A DNA stretch of 64,000 nt from Thecaphora thlaspeos (taxonomy: Eukaryota; Basidiomycota; Ustilaginomycetes; Urocystidales; Glomosporiaceae), in contig UWYS01000001.1 of NCBI GenBank assembly GCA_900291925.1, positions 1,426,001-1,490,000 on the forward strand, written 5' to 3'. Below are positions 45,834-57,500 of this stretch, piece after piece (the first letter of the stretch is position 1; each line of letters opens with the position of its first letter). The translations under genes were made by a program, and so were the position numbers. The notes beneath the pieces are model-generated. The model made no database searches and was not told where the DNA came from. It saw only the letters and a program-made list of their open reading frames with translations.

Positions 45834-47246
45834 TCACGCCAACGAGGTCAGCTCGCCGTAGAGCCGGGTGCCGTCCCTGTACCTTCCAAAGTGCAGCGCA
45901 AAGTGCTGCAGCTCGACCAGCATCGCCTGCGTATTCGACTCGAGCTCTACCTCCATCGCCTCCAGCTGTCCCTCGACGTATCGGGCCTGCTCCGCATCGC
46001 CGCCTTCCTTGAGCTCCGAGACCCGCCGCCGCACCACGCCGAGGTCCGGGGGCAAGAGGAGCGCCGCGATAATCAGGCATCTCACAAAGTGGCAAAAGAT
46101 CGAGACCTCACGCGAAATGCGATTCTCGAGCATGTCTTCCACCTCGCGTCTCGTTGGCTCCGGGAGGCCAGCTTCGTGGGCTTCGGAGAGGATGGCGGTC
46201 TCTTCGTCGCTCTCTCGTCGCTCGAGGTGCCGAACGCTGTTTGAGAGGAAGCCACCCAGAAGCTGCAGGCGCGAAGCGTGGGCAACGGTACTTATTAGCT
46301 CGACAGGACGTGACGGCGAGGTCTGGAGATGCTCGATGGGAGCTGGCGCCGGCCGTTCGGAGCGCAACAGTCGGGTGACGAGATCGAAGCTCCGCAGCGT
46401 AGGCGGCAGTTTCTGCATAGCCTCTAGGTAGCGATGCACCAAAATGGCAGGGGTGGAAAGGCTTTGGCTGTCATCGCCATCGTTGCCGCCGCCACTGCTG
46501 CCATTTGCAGTGATGGCCTCTTGGCAAAGCCTGCCGACCATCTCGCAGGTGATCATGGGGCTGTTGGCGCCCATCAGGATAAGATGCTCGGGCTCGATGA
46601 GAGGAGTGAGCCAGACGGGTGGCAGACGATCCGCATCGGCGGTACCGTCGGCGGCGGCCGTTTCGGTGTGAGCCACGCCGAGGGCCGAGACTAGCACCTT
46701 CTGCTCGCCCATCGAGAGCGTCTGGATGGTCGCCTTCCTCACCAGCTCGGCGAGCCGACTCGAGATGCCAGAGGAAGGTCCTGCCGCCAAAGAGTGGGCC
46801 TGAACCAGCTGCTGAGGTGATTCCATGCCCAGACTTTGCACGTTGCGCTCGCTGCCAGAGAGAAGGATCTCGAGGGCATAGCAGAGCGCAGGCGCCATCG
46901 ACGCGGTCGCCGCGAGCACGCTGCAGAGCACTTGACGGAATGGGTGGCATGTGAACTCCGAGGTAGCGTCACGGTAGGGCTGGTGGCATAGGTAGGCGGC
47001 GGCGATGCGGCGCTCCTGGCTGGCTCCATCGTCGAGCAGGACGGGTAGATAGTGGTCGAGCCTGAGCCCAAAGTGGGAGATGCGGTCAACGGACGAGTGC
47101 AGGCGTGCGGCAAGCTTTGCGAGGGGCAAGGAGACGTCAAGCTGGTCAAAGGAGAACGGCCTGCCCATCGCCAGCAGGACAGGGTAGTGGGCGGAGGCAC
47201 CGGGGGTGGACAATTGTTGCTGCTGGTGTGGCAGAGGGATCTCCAT
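45834..47246 (-). CDS. CNOT11: CCR4-NOT complex subunit CNOT11 homologue
   Basis: Subunit of the CCR4-NOT deadenylase, which shortens mRNA poly(A) tails; CNOT11 binds the N-terminal module with CNOT10 in animals. Intronless, 470 residues, ATG at 47246 (MEIPLPHQQQQ). The C-terminal domain lines up with human CNOT11: WLTPLIEPEHLILMGANSP with LTPAKLPDLVENNP, YLEAMQKLPPTLRSFDLVTR with [20 protein letters not shown], and MLVELQHFALHFGRYRDGTR with [20 protein letters not shown]. The N-terminal half contains the expected helical repeats (RIAAAYLCHQPYRDATSEF). Yeast lacks this subunit, so its presence fits a basidiomycete. The assignment rests on pattern matching by eye. Confidence 0.82.
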   Translation of the reverse strand: MEIPLPHQQQQLSTPGASAHYPVLLAMGRPFSFDQLDVSLPLAKLAARLHSSVDRISHFGLRLDHYLPVLLDDGASQERRIAAAYLCHQPYRDATSEFTCHPFRQVLCSVLAATASMAPALCYALEILLSGSERNVQSLGMESPQQLVQAHSLAAGPSSGISSRLAELVRKATIQTLSMGEQKVLVSALGVAHTETAAADGTADADRLPPVWLTPLIEPEHLILMGANSPMITCEMVGRLCQEAITANGSSGGGNDGDDSQSLSTPAILVHRYLEAMQKLPPTLRSFDLVTRLLRSERPAPAPIEHLQTSPSRPVELISTVAHASRLQLLGGFLSNSVRHLERRESDEETAILSEAHEAGLPEPTRREVEDMLENRISREVSIFCHFVRCLIIAALLLPPDLGVVRRRVSELKEGGDAEQARYVEGQLEAMEVELESNTQAMLVELQHFALHFGRYRDGTRLYGELTSLA

Positions 47247-47336
47247 GATCGGGCGGGTGCGAGATGTGACTGTAGCGGCTGCTGAGCGGGTGGTGATGGT
47301 GTTGGTCTGAGCAACAGGTGGAGGCCGGAGGGTCTG

Positions 47337-47367
<31 letters not shown>

Positions 47368-48242
47368 GCGTTTGCCTGTGCTGTGGAAAAGTCGGAGGCC
47401 CTTGTGCTTGTCTGTCGGTCGGCGCGAGGGTAGGGTGCTACAGGCTGGTCGCGGCAAGGCACTCTACTGTATAAGGTTTCGGAGGCGACGGCGCACTGCC
47501 GTCGGCCGGCCCGGCTTGGGCGGACAAGCAGACACACGAAGCGAGCGAAATTGGGGGACTGCCGGGTGGCCCCCATGTAATGGGTGATGGTGATGGTGGC
47601 ACAATACAGAGCACTTACTTAGCTAATTGGTGGCTGCGCGGTGATGAAATCATCTTCGCATCGACCGCGTTTGAACTTTTGGAGCGAGCTGCGAGCGGCC
47701 GCCGTTGCTTTGACGTCGCCCTTCCTTCCCGGCCAAAAAGAACATCACACAGGCAGGTTCCCGCCGCTCTGTGTTCGTGCTGGCGTTCTGCCAGCCGCTG
47801 GTCGATGGTACGTCGCTCGCTTCGAAAGGGCCCTCTTTTTGCTGGTCACACGATGTCGAAGCTTTACCTTATTTGTTGCGATGCAGAGCTCGCGACTCCG
47901 TGAACCCAAGTCGCCGGACAGGGGCCTGCCTCAGCCTTATATGCACATGCCCCTCGGGACTCAGCCGCCAGACGCCGAGCCGCGCTGTGTCACAGCTAAG
48001 GCCCGCCGCCAGCTTAACCCTTCTCCCTCGACCACAAAGCAACACCACCACCACCACCACCAGTGCCCCTCGACCTCCCCCGAAAACCTCTTCTCCTCAC
48101 CGTTCCATCCCCTTTCCGTACAAGCGCTCTTTTCACCGATGCACTAAGGGCTCACACCACTCCGCTTCCACAACCACCAATATAACTCGCCACCCATAGA
48201 GCTACACCGCTTACAGCCTTCCCCTCATAGACGACGACGGCA
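47247..48242. other. Divergent promoter region of CNOT11 and the MscS channel
   Basis: About 1 kb with a (CT)12 run at 47337-47360 and a CAC/CCA-rich patch at 48043-48064. No gene of its own is seen; the CNOT11 frame continues open to 47576 without another ATG. Confidence 0.55.
47337..47360 (+). repeat. (CT)12 microsatellite
   Basis: Twelve CT units followed by TTCTCTC, within the 5' leader side of CNOT11 (GA on its coding strand). Confidence 0.9.
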
Positions 48243-50930
48243 ATGTCGACGCCCTACCAGAGGCCTGTCGCACAGCAGCCAATCGGCGCACGCGTTCCGG
48301 CGGCTGGCCAGCATATGGGCACCGACGGCGCCAGGATGTACGATGCCAACGTGGTTGGCACTCCTGTCGGCGCATCGCACTACTACGACTCGGTGGCCAG
48401 CGACTACGGCGTCGCCGGCGGCAGCAACAGCGAAAAGAACTCCGCCTTCCAGCCGGGCTATGGTGGCGGCGGCCAGTACCGCGGTGACGACGTCGGCAGC
48501 CCTTCGTCCGCCGTGGACGTCTATCCGCCGCCTCGGCGCCACGACCCCTACGCTCATCCTTCGCCGCACATGGGAGGACTCAATTCCTCCGAGGACAACC
48601 TCGCCGACCAGAAGAACGAGCGGGCGCCAGAGCAGCCAGGCTACTCGAGGCAGGACAGCGACTCGTGGGAGCGCCTGCTCAAAGGCGCCGGATACTCGAC
48701 CGGCAAGGGCACCGAGAGCGCCAACAGCAGCTTCGTCGGCCTCAACGGCAGGGTTCAGCAGCAGAAGAAGGGGTTCAGGCTTCACCCTTCGTTCCGTCTG
48801 GGCATCTACATCCTCCTCCCCACCACCCTGCTGTGGATCCCCGGCATCGTTGCCATCGTCAGCTACAACGCCTCGCCCCTCAACGCCTTCAGCCGGCCCA
48901 CCGTCTGGAAAGTCGGCATTTTCTGGTGGTCGATCTGGCTTAGCTCAATCTGGGTCGGATGGTGGATCTGCCGGATCGGCGCGTTCGTCATCCCGCAAGT
49001 CTTTAGGCACACGGTCGGCTACATGGGCACTCAGGTCAAGCGCAAGGTCGACTACCTCATCGCCGTCGAAAAGTACGTCGCCCTCTTTATGTGGACCGTC
49101 GTCGTGTACGTCGTCTGGCTCGTCATCGTCATCGGCAATTTCCAGGACCCCAACAAGTCGATCCTCGAGCAGGGCGCGCTCGCCGCCAATTCGACGACCA
49201 TCATCAACACGTCCGGCTCGACGACCGACACGTCGTCAACCGGCAACCTCATGGCGGCCGGCTCGCGGCTGTGGTTCGGCTTCGTCCTCAGCGCCGCACT
49301 GCTGCTGGGCGAGAAGATTTTTGTCCAGGCCATCGCCTACAGCTTCCACCGCGTCTCCTACGAGGACCGGATCAGCACGAGCAAGTTCCACATCAAGGTG
49401 CTGACGACGCTCTACGAGAACTCCAAGAATCTCCACCGCAAGGACACCTACTTGGCAGCCGAGCACGAGGCCAAACGCAAGTCATCCGGCATCCACCTGG
49501 CCCGCGTCCATCTGAAAAAGACCGGCCAGAAGGTCAAGCAGGCGGCTCAGATGAGCACGTCGATCCTCGGCACCGTCGCCAGCGAGATCTCGGGCCAGGC
49601 GATCCTCCAGCCCAACAACCCGCGATCGGTCGTCGTCAACGCGCTCGGCTCCAAGAAGCAGACCCAGGCGCTCGCCCGCCGGATCTGGTACAGCTTCGCC
49701 CCGCCGGGCAAGAGCGAGATCATCATGGACGACATCCTCCACTGCTTTCCCGACGCTGCGACAGCCGAGGCCGCCTTTGAGGTGTTCGACAAGGACCTCA
49801 ACGGCGACGTCACCAAGGAGGAGCTCGAGTCGGCCTGCCTCGAGACGCATCGCGAGCGCATGGCGCTGCAGGCCTCGATGATCGACGTCGACACGGCCGT
49901 CGGCCGCCTCGACTCGATCTTCATGAGCGTCTTTGTCCTGATCGCCGCCGTCATCATCGCTGCGCTGCTGTCTGTCAAGTTCTCGACGCTCGTGACGAGC
50001 TTCGGCACCGTGATCCTCGGACTCTCTTGGCTGATCGGATCCACGGCCCAGGAGACGCTGTCGGCCATCCTGTTCCTCTTTGTCAAGCACCCCTATGACG
50101 TCGGCGACCGGGTCGACATCGGCGATGACTCGTACATCGTCAAGGAGATGCTGCTGCTGACCACCGTCTTCAAGACGACCAACGGCAAGAACGTCATGGT
50201 CAGCCACGCCCAGCTCGCGCAGAAGCCGATTGTCAACCTGCGTCGGTCGGGACCGATCGAGGAGACGTTCAAATTCGAGGTCGCCTTTGGGACCTCATTC
50301 CACCAGATTGAGCAGCTGCGCTCCAAGATGGTCCACTGGCTCAGCGGCGAGAAGCGCGACTTTCTGCCCGGGCTCGACATCAACGTCGTCGACTTTGTCG
50401 AGCAGTCGAGCATGCTCCTCTCGACCGGTATTCGGTACAAGTCCAATTGGCAGCAAGGCGGGCTCAAGGCGGAGCGACGGAACCGCTGGCTCTGCCAGTT
50501 CAAGATTTTCCTGGCCGAGTGCAAGATCTACGGACCCAGCGGCGATCCGGGCGTTGCTCTGGTCAAGCACATCGCGCAGGTCCCTTGGCCCGTGCCAGAG
50601 GAGGGCTTCGCCGCTACGACGGCCAGCGAGGGGGTGAAGAAGACGCTGGGCGGATCGGAGCGGACCTACAGGTTCATGGACAAGGATGCCGGCCTCGCGA
50701 GCCGCGATGCATTCGACGACTACACGCCCGACACGGCGCCTGGTACCGCGCCACCGTCGAGGCCCGCCTCGCCCGCCAACGCGCTCGAACAGGGACGACT
50801 GCGATCTGGCCTGCCCGCCACGGCGTCGGCTGCCCCGCCGTACGTCCGGAAGCCACCGCAGCGACAGGGCACGCAGGAGTCGTACGAGCTGACCGATGCC
50901 CCCCTCCAGAGCACCAGGAGGCCACTCTGA
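48243..50930 (+). CDS. MscS-family mechanosensitive ion channel with EF-hand
   Basis: Intronless 895-residue protein. Disordered N terminus (to about 180), then hydrophobic spans (LGIYILLPTTLLWIPGIVAI, MWTVVVYVVWLVIVIGNF, FGFVLSAALLLGEKIFVQAI), an EF-hand DKDLNGDVTKEE (about residues 516-527), and the pore and beta domain: VLIAAVIIAALLSVKFSTLV, LGLSWLIGSTAQETLSAILF, LFVKHPYDVGDRVDI. This order matches fission yeast Msy1/Msy2, channels of the ER membrane and cell cortex that control calcium after hypo-osmotic shock. The C-terminal tail is low complexity. The start ATG 48243 follows a pyrimidine-rich leader. Divergent from CNOT11. Confidence 0.95.
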   Translation: MSTPYQRPVAQQPIGARVPAAGQHMGTDGARMYDANVVGTPVGASHYYDSVASDYGVAGGSNSEKNSAFQPGYGGGGQYRGDDVGSPSSAVDVYPPPRRHDPYAHPSPHMGGLNSSEDNLADQKNERAPEQPGYSRQDSDSWERLLKGAGYSTGKGTESANSSFVGLNGRVQQQKKGFRLHPSFRLGIYILLPTTLLWIPGIVAIVSYNASPLNAFSRPTVWKVGIFWWSIWLSSIWVGWWICRIGAFVIPQVFRHTVGYMGTQVKRKVDYLIAVEKYVALFMWTVVVYVVWLVIVIGNFQDPNKSILEQGALAANSTTIINTSGSTTDTSSTGNLMAAGSRLWFGFVLSAALLLGEKIFVQAIAYSFHRVSYEDRISTSKFHIKVLTTLYENSKNLHRKDTYLAAEHEAKRKSSGIHLARVHLKKTGQKVKQAAQMSTSILGTVASEISGQAILQPNNPRSVVVNALGSKKQTQALARRIWYSFAPPGKSEIIMDDILHCFPDAATAEAAFEVFDKDLNGDVTKEELESACLETHRERMALQASMIDVDTAVGRLDSIFMSVFVLIAAVIIAALLSVKFSTLVTSFGTVILGLSWLIGSTAQETLSAILFLFVKHPYDVGDRVDIGDDSYIVKEMLLLTTVFKTTNGKNVMVSHAQLAQKPIVNLRRSGPIEETFKFEVAFGTSFHQIEQLRSKMVHWLSGEKRDFLPGLDINVVDFVEQSSMLLSTGIRYKSNWQQGGLKAERRNRWLCQFKIFLAECKIYGPSGDPGVALVKHIAQVPWPVPEEGFAATTASEGVKKTLGGSERTYRFMDKDAGLASRDAFDDYTPDTAPGTAPPSRPASPANALEQGRLRSGLPATASAAPPYVRKPPQRQGTQESYELTDAPLQSTRRPL

Positions 50931-51752
50931 GACTGCCGCTTGAAGGTTGAGCCTGTCCCGCTCGTCGTCTAGAGCATTTCTCTTTAAGAAAAGGAAGGAG
51001 CGACGGAAAGCCACCCCTAGCTTGATGAATACATTCTACTTCTGTGATACACACGTGGTGTGTTTGCGAAGAGCGGTGGACTTATTTTTTCGGTACCGCG
51101 CGCTGGGAGTGGCTTGCTTTTCCTCGGTTCTCGTTCGGCCAGTAGGGCGCGCCTGAGCCCTGCCTTTTTCTTTCTTTTTCTTTCCTTGCCCTGGTGCCTC
51201 GCAAGGCACAGGACCTTGAGACAAACACCACCGCGTGGGACAATGCGTGCCTTTTCGAGGCGGGGAAAACAGGTAGGGCGGCATGCGCAGGGTGCCCCGC
51301 GCCTCCGAGGGCATACGCACGGCCAGCGGAGTTGCGAGACGCCGGAATTCTGCAGCGACGATCCCCGTTCGTTGTTGTGTACGGAAGCGTCGGAAGAGCT
51401 GGTACGAGGGTGGGCACATACGGTCGTTCGGGCCGAAGGGATGGAGGACCATGCGGGGGGCCGCTTTGGCTGAATCGACCCCGTGCTGCAGAGACGGGAC
51501 TGGCCCAACGGGTCTGTCAGGTCAGGTAATTCCCCCTGCCGGGCGCCCCTGTGATGAACGGACGGACGGACGACAACGCACGGCCAGAGTCGCGCGGCCC
51601 GCCTCTCTCGCACAGATCAGAGAGGTAAGTAGTACAAGCGCTCAGCCTCCGTCTCTTCATCTCGCCATCATCATCACCCTTATCACCACCAGTCCCACCG
51701 CCACATCCTCCTCTAACCCTCCTCCCTCATTCTGTCATCGCCGCCTGCCACC
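50931..51752. other. Intergenic region before the small Cys-rich gene
   Basis: Contains a T/C-rich stretch at 51166-51187 and a good splice donor-like GGTAAGTAG at 51628-51636 followed by an acceptor-like GCTCAG, suggesting a 5' UTR intron of the next gene. No protein gene seen. Confidence 0.5.
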
Positions 51753-52199
51753 ATGGCCAGCACCGGCAGCACGCTCAGCTGCCGAAACGTCTCTGGGATC
51801 CAATCTACCCTCTCGCAAATTGCTGGCGCGCCAGTGTGCGGCTTCATCGGCAACGGCGAGCAGCCCGACACATTTAGCGCCTGCTGCTCTGGTGCCATCT
51901 TCAACGGCAGCGAAGTGTCGGCCGCGAGCCAGTCGGCCTCGCTCGCCAGCTGCCTCACCTACTGCATCACCGACCTCGCTCTCTCCGAGTTCTCCAGCTG
52001 CCTCGCCCAGCAGTCCGGCTTCGACAAGCGCTCAAAGACGTTTTGCAGCGGGGCGAATGACCCGGCCTCATCCGAGAGCATCATCGCCTCTGCCAGCGGC
52101 GCTAACAGGAGCATCAGCAGTAGGAGGGCCACCCTGCAGGGACTGGCAGTTTTGCTCCTCGTCGGCCTCGCACTGGTTTTGCCTCCCTCTGTGGCCTAG
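51753..52199 (+). CDS. Small cysteine-rich protein with C-terminal hydrophobic (GPI-type) tail
   Basis: 148 residues, start in a strong context (CCACCATGG). It has eight Cys in a spaced pattern (SCRNVSG, VCGFIGNG, ACCSGA, SCLTYC, SCLAQQ, FCSGAN), as in small secreted fungal domains, then a Ser-rich linker and a hydrophobic end LQGLAVLLLVGLALVLPPSVA with small residues (SGAN) before it, as for a GPI-anchor signal. No N-terminal signal peptide follows the ATG (MASTGSTLSCRN). Either a signal peptide is coded on an upstream exon, or it is tail-anchored. No family name recognised; a similar architecture occurs in other basidiomycete hypothetical proteins. Confidence 0.75.
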   Translation: MASTGSTLSCRNVSGIQSTLSQIAGAPVCGFIGNGEQPDTFSACCSGAIFNGSEVSAASQSASLASCLTYCITDLALSEFSSCLAQQSGFDKRSKTFCSGANDPASSESIIASASGANRSISSRRATLQGLAVLLLVGLALVLPPSVA

Positions 52200-54520
52200 C
52201 GGACGCCGCCGACGGTCTCTTTGGCACACGGCACTCTCCACAACCACACTTACCACACTACTCTTATCACAGCGATTTGATCCCTAGGTGCGATCTGTGT
52301 CCCCGTCGAGCGATCGCGTATCAGGCACACGCGCATGCACAATTCGGTTTCCCTCCGCTGTCGGGCGAGGTGCACACCATGGTCTGATGGCTGTCTTAGC
52401 ACAAGCTGCGTTCGTACAGCGTTGGATCAATTGGCGGCCTCCTCCTCTCGAACTCTGTATCCGAGCACCAGCTATCCTCCCGCTGTTGCAGGCACCTCGC
52501 ACCAGGCTCATCGATTTCGGATCGGCCGAAGTGACAGCCCTATCGGCTCTGCCAGAGGCGGATGAGCCTTCACGACTCAGCCAGGGTACGGCTGGCGTAG
52601 CCAAGCGGCCCGCTCCGCTCCGTCAATGAGCGCACAAGACCGACGCAAGATGGAACGAGGCCGCCTTCCAACTAGCTGCACGCTAACGAGACAGCTCAGC
52701 TGCTGTGTACAAGGTCGGAAAGGAGCGGAAGCTACACGCACGGCGGCGGCAGGGAAACAAGGCACATGCAATGGTAAAGAGAAGTTATAGAGCACGTCCG
52801 ATAGAATCCTAGCTGGGCAGGAACACCTTGCTTATGAATGGGGGGTCTGCGGCCGTCTTCGCTCACGGTTCGCGAAGCACCACACTTCATTCAAGGCAGT
52901 ATGCCGCCGAGGGCATTCTGTGCTGTCGATCGTCAGTCCTCGACACGGTAGCGGCAGAGGCAGAGAAACGGACCGCTCCTTCGACCGGCCTCCCTTGCTC
53001 CAGCACGCGGTGTCCAGACCGCAGTCTATGAGGCTATCAGTGGCTGTTGCGCCACAGACAGGAACCAGGAAGAGCGGACCATATCAGCTGGTCGGCCTTT
53101 GTAATGTGCGTGACATAGAGTTCGTGCGCGGCGCCTGACAGGGCATGAGGACGAACCCCCCTTGCCGCCATTTGCAGAAGTCGTCCGTTGCGCCTCTCAG
53201 AGCCAGGTGCGGAATTCGAATCCTTACCGGTCGTCGTGGTGCTGAGAGGTGCAAGTGTACCGCTCGATCAGCCAGCTTTGTAGACAAGTCATCCAGAGCT
53301 GGATCAGCGAGCTCCACGAAGAGTTCGAGTTCGAAGCGAGTCGATTGCGGGCCGAATGGCCGCAAGTAAGCCCGAAGACACAGCACAACGACGAGCAATC
53401 TAAATCATGCAAGGGTGTGAGGCAGTATCCGTCACAGTACTCTACGTGTCCAGGACGGGGCGGATCGTCGACGGCGGAAACGGGGCGGAAGACAAAGCAA
53501 AGCACGTCAGGCGAGAGGAAGCTTGCTACTGTAGGAGAGCGTAAAGAGGTCACTTGAGAGCTGCGCTTGCTGCAGGCCAGGGCCAAATTGACTCTCAACA
53601 GACGGGCTGGGGGATATGTACAAGTTCAGGCCAAGGGAAGGCGGGTAGGCAGGCAGGCAGGCAGGCAGCTCGCCAAAATTGGGCGGCAGCGGCCAAGCGA
53701 CGACGACGACGAGCCACGCTCCTCCCTCGTCCCTGACCGCGGCCGAGCCTCGCTCGCTGTCGGCTGGCCCTGGCCTAGCCCTGGCTAAGCTCGCCGCTTG
53801 TCGACCGGCGCCTGCACGTCCCTTTCCTCCTCCCCCCAATCCCCCTCCCGCCTCCGAACTTCACCCGTCCCCACTCCACTTCCCACTCCACTTCCCTCTC
53901 CGGTCGCCACCACCGCCACCGCCACCGCCCCCACAACCATCATCCACCTCATATTGCCACTACCACAACCTCGCTGACTCTCGCTCGACGACGGCGGCGC
54001 CCCGGACTGCCACCACACCTGCCCTGACTCCTCCGCCGTGGCTCTTTCCCCTTCGTCCTGGCAACGGCGGGTCGTCAGCCAACAAGCACAACGCCCCTCC
54101 TCCCCCTACCTTGGATTCCGAGTCCTTTCCGCCCCACCCCCCTGAGCCTAATCCGTCTTTTGTACTGCAGGGCAGAGCGAAACAGGGACAACAGCCGCCT
54201 CTCTCTTTCCATTTGTCCGTCCGGAACTGCATCACGCAGACCAGTGGCCGCCGCCCACTTCGTCCATCTACGTCCCTCCCTCTAGCGTCCGCCGCAATCG
54301 CCACTGTCGCCGTCCACACTGAAACCAGCCTCCACACCCTTTTCGACCATCACTGTGGGGCTGTCTGACTGACCTGTCCACGCAGACGTCGCCACGCCGT
54401 CTTCGAGGCTGCATTCATACGTCCACTCCGTCACTCCGACCCGCGCGTGCTCACACCGGCGGCTATGCCCGGGAGGGGCACCCATCCTTGCGCAGTCCCG
54501 TGTCGCACTTGGAAGCAGGC
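52200..54520. other. Long intergenic/5' region of the zinc-finger gene
   Basis: 2.3 kb. The left part has no gene. From about 53790 to 54250 it is pyrimidine- and proline-codon-rich (CCCTCC, CCACCGCC), giving a spurious 229-codon plus-strand ORF, and probably belongs to the promoter and long 5' UTR of the zinc-finger gene. A short GGCA repeat lies at 53645-53670. Confidence 0.5.
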
Positions 54521-57500
54521 ATGGCGCCCCAGACTCCGACATTCATCTACAGCAACGGCCCGAGCGCACATGCAAAGGCCGATTACGCCGCGCCAGGCGG
54601 CCATCAGCGCAGTGGCGAGCCGGCCTACCTTAACGGAGGAACCATGGCGGCCGGGCACCATCTGCCAGACCGCGGTCAGCTGTTGTCTTTAAACCCAGCG
54701 CTCAACGGCTCAGGCAGCGATCCTAGGGGCCGATACCTCCACGACGGCCAGCAGATGGAGCCAAGGTCTAACGCCGGGTTCGCTGGGCAGCCACTGATGT
54801 CCGGCGGTGAGACCAACCTTGCGTTTCAGCAGGACCCCGACCCCTCGTTGCGCTCGATGCAGTACTCGCAGATGGGGCAAGCGCAAATGCATCAGTCGCC
54901 ACAGCCGCATCCAGAGGCGCACCAGATTTCGCACCAGTTTCAGCAGCACCAGCAGCTTCAGCAACTCCAGTTTCAGCATCAGCAGCAGCACCAGCACCAG
55001 CAGCACCAGCACCAGCAGCACCAGCACCAGCAGCACCAGCACCAGCAGCATCAGGAACAGCCGCTGCTGTCACAGCAGCACCAACAGCAGCAGCTCCACC
55101 CGCACCAGCGATCAGCGGCATCCTACACGGGTCAGCCAGGGTCACACGAACCCTTCTCGCCCGGTCCCGGACATGGAGGTTTCCATCCGGCCCAGATGCT
55201 GCAGCCCGCCCCCAAGGTGCTAGAGGCGGTCAGGTACACGAAGCCGCCTTACGACCGAACATTCAGCAACGAGCATGGCCCCTCGCAGACAAAGGCAGGC
55301 AGTCGGCGGCCGATGGAGGATAACGGCTTTGCGCAGGAGCCGAAAGGGAAGCGCCCGAGGCGCACAGCAGAGGCGGGGGCGGATAATGACGATGGCGGAA
55401 ACGGCGGCAGCAAGGACGTTGAGTCGCCCGACAACGGCGTCAACGGCAAGTCGGACGGCGGCAACGGCAGCGGCAACGTTACCATGTTCCAGTGCAGGGG
55501 CTTTGGAGATTGCAAGATGGTCTTTACGCGCAGCGAGCACCTCGCGAGGCACGTCAGGTGAGTATAGATGAGTTGTCGTCGACATTCATACGCGGCGGGA
55601 GAGAGGGCAGGACCGATGCCGACGCCTTAGGAGATGTCGGACGAGATGACTCTGACTGCAACCTCATCGCCCTTCCCATCCACTCCATGCTCCTTGCCTG
55701 CTACCCGTCGCTGCGCCATCTTCACAGAAAACACACCGGAGAGCGACCATTTCGCTGTCATTGCGGCAAAGCATTCTCGCGCCTGGACAATCTCAGGCAA
55801 CACGCCCAGACCGTCCACGCCGACACGCCGGAGCGCAATGAAACCATGATGCAAGAGCTGACGGCTTTGCATACGTCGCTAGCGCAGTCGGCGGCGCAGA
55901 TGCAGCACGTTAAGGCTCAGGTCCTAGGCAAGAGCAGCTCCCCCGGCGCCCTGATCGCTACGCACAACCAGACCGGGCGGAAAGCGAAAGCCGGTGGCAA
56001 GACGACCTCAGCGCCCCGCGGCGGGAAGGGGCCAGGACGCGACGAAGACCGCTCGGACGGTCCCTCGCGGGGTGGGCCACCCAATTACTCGGACGGCTTG
56101 CTCTCGCTAGCCAACGTGCAGCCACAGACGCCGGACGGGTCCAACTACGCCGCAGGGTACGGCGATCACGCGAGGCATTTCAATGGCAGCACCGGCGTCC
56201 TGCGAGCTGTCGGGCCCGGCGTAGGCGCATACCCTTCGCCTGGGTACGAAACCCCGCACGCCACCTCGCTGCCGACCGACTCTCCGTCTCTGGTCGAGCA
56301 CTCACATCCCCAGTACAGCTCTCTGCAGTCTAGGCAAACGGGGTCGGGGGACAACAGGCAGCACTACGATGACCGTGGCTACTTTGATGTCCAGGGTGGT
56401 ACCGCCGAGTCAACAACCCACACGTACCCGCACCCAATGGCCATCGCCTCTGCCGGCGGCTCTGGTGTCTCCCACGGCCAGATCCCGTCGCAGCCCTTGA
56501 CGCACGACCTGGCCGCCGACGCTTTTGCGAGCCGGCCCAACTACTACGCCTATGACCAGCTCGTAAGAGAGAGCGACCGCCATAGAGCGGGCAGCGCTCC
56601 GCACCTCGCAGCGGCCTCGCGTCAGACTGACAGCCCCCACGAAGGGCCCCTCGGCGATGTGGGACCGGCGGGAGACTACCTGCAGGCTGCCGTTTACGAC
56701 AGAGAGGCTCCCTTTCCCCGTGGAGCCGACACAGACATGGTTGGCGGACAGCATTTCGAAAACGGGTTTGCTAGAGCGCAGGACGCGGCGGCCGCGTTGG
56801 GTCAGCACCCGGCCTTCGTCGAGGTTCTTCATCCAGGTGGTCTGCACGTGAAGGAGGAAGGGCCGTTTTTCGAAGGGGACGGCGGCGTCGGCTTTGGAGG
56901 CACCAGCTCCTGGCGCCGCAGATCCAGGACTGAGGAGCCCGGACTCGATTCTGCGACTATGGAGACGAGGCTGATGGGGAGCCAGTTCCCTCAGGACGTG
57001 TCCTACGGCTTAGAAACGAGGGACTCGGTGGCGGTCGCCTCAGCCTTCACCAACCCCTTCTGGCGGCGCAGCAGTCACTCGATGGACGCCTTCAGCGGCG
57101 AGGACGCCCCGTCCTTTGCCAACCCCTTCTACGCCGCTGCTTCAGACAGCCACCTGCGCCGATCCGAGCTGCCCAAGTCGAGCTTCGAGAGCACGCTCTC
57201 TGCGCATCTCCACATGCGGACGCCCACCCTGTCGAAGCGCGCTTCGACATCGCTGCGTCCCGGCAGCCCCAATCAGGCGCCGCCGTCGAGGCAGGGACCA
57301 CGCGGCTCGGTCGACGTCAGCTCGCTCTCCAACCATGTGCAACCGAGCAGTTCCCACGGCATCCGGCCCATCAGCTCGCACGGCAACCGTCCCATTACGC
57401 CGCACGACCGGCCGATCTTGCCCCCTCTCTCTTTGACGCCGTCGGCCAGCCGGCCGGGAACCGCCGCAGGCATTGCCGGCTTCCTGCCCGGAAGTCGATC

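Noticed and set aside
53679..54368. 229-codon proline-rich plus-strand ORF
   Set aside because: Composed of CCN and CAC simple sequence in the leader of the zinc-finger gene; no conserved pattern.
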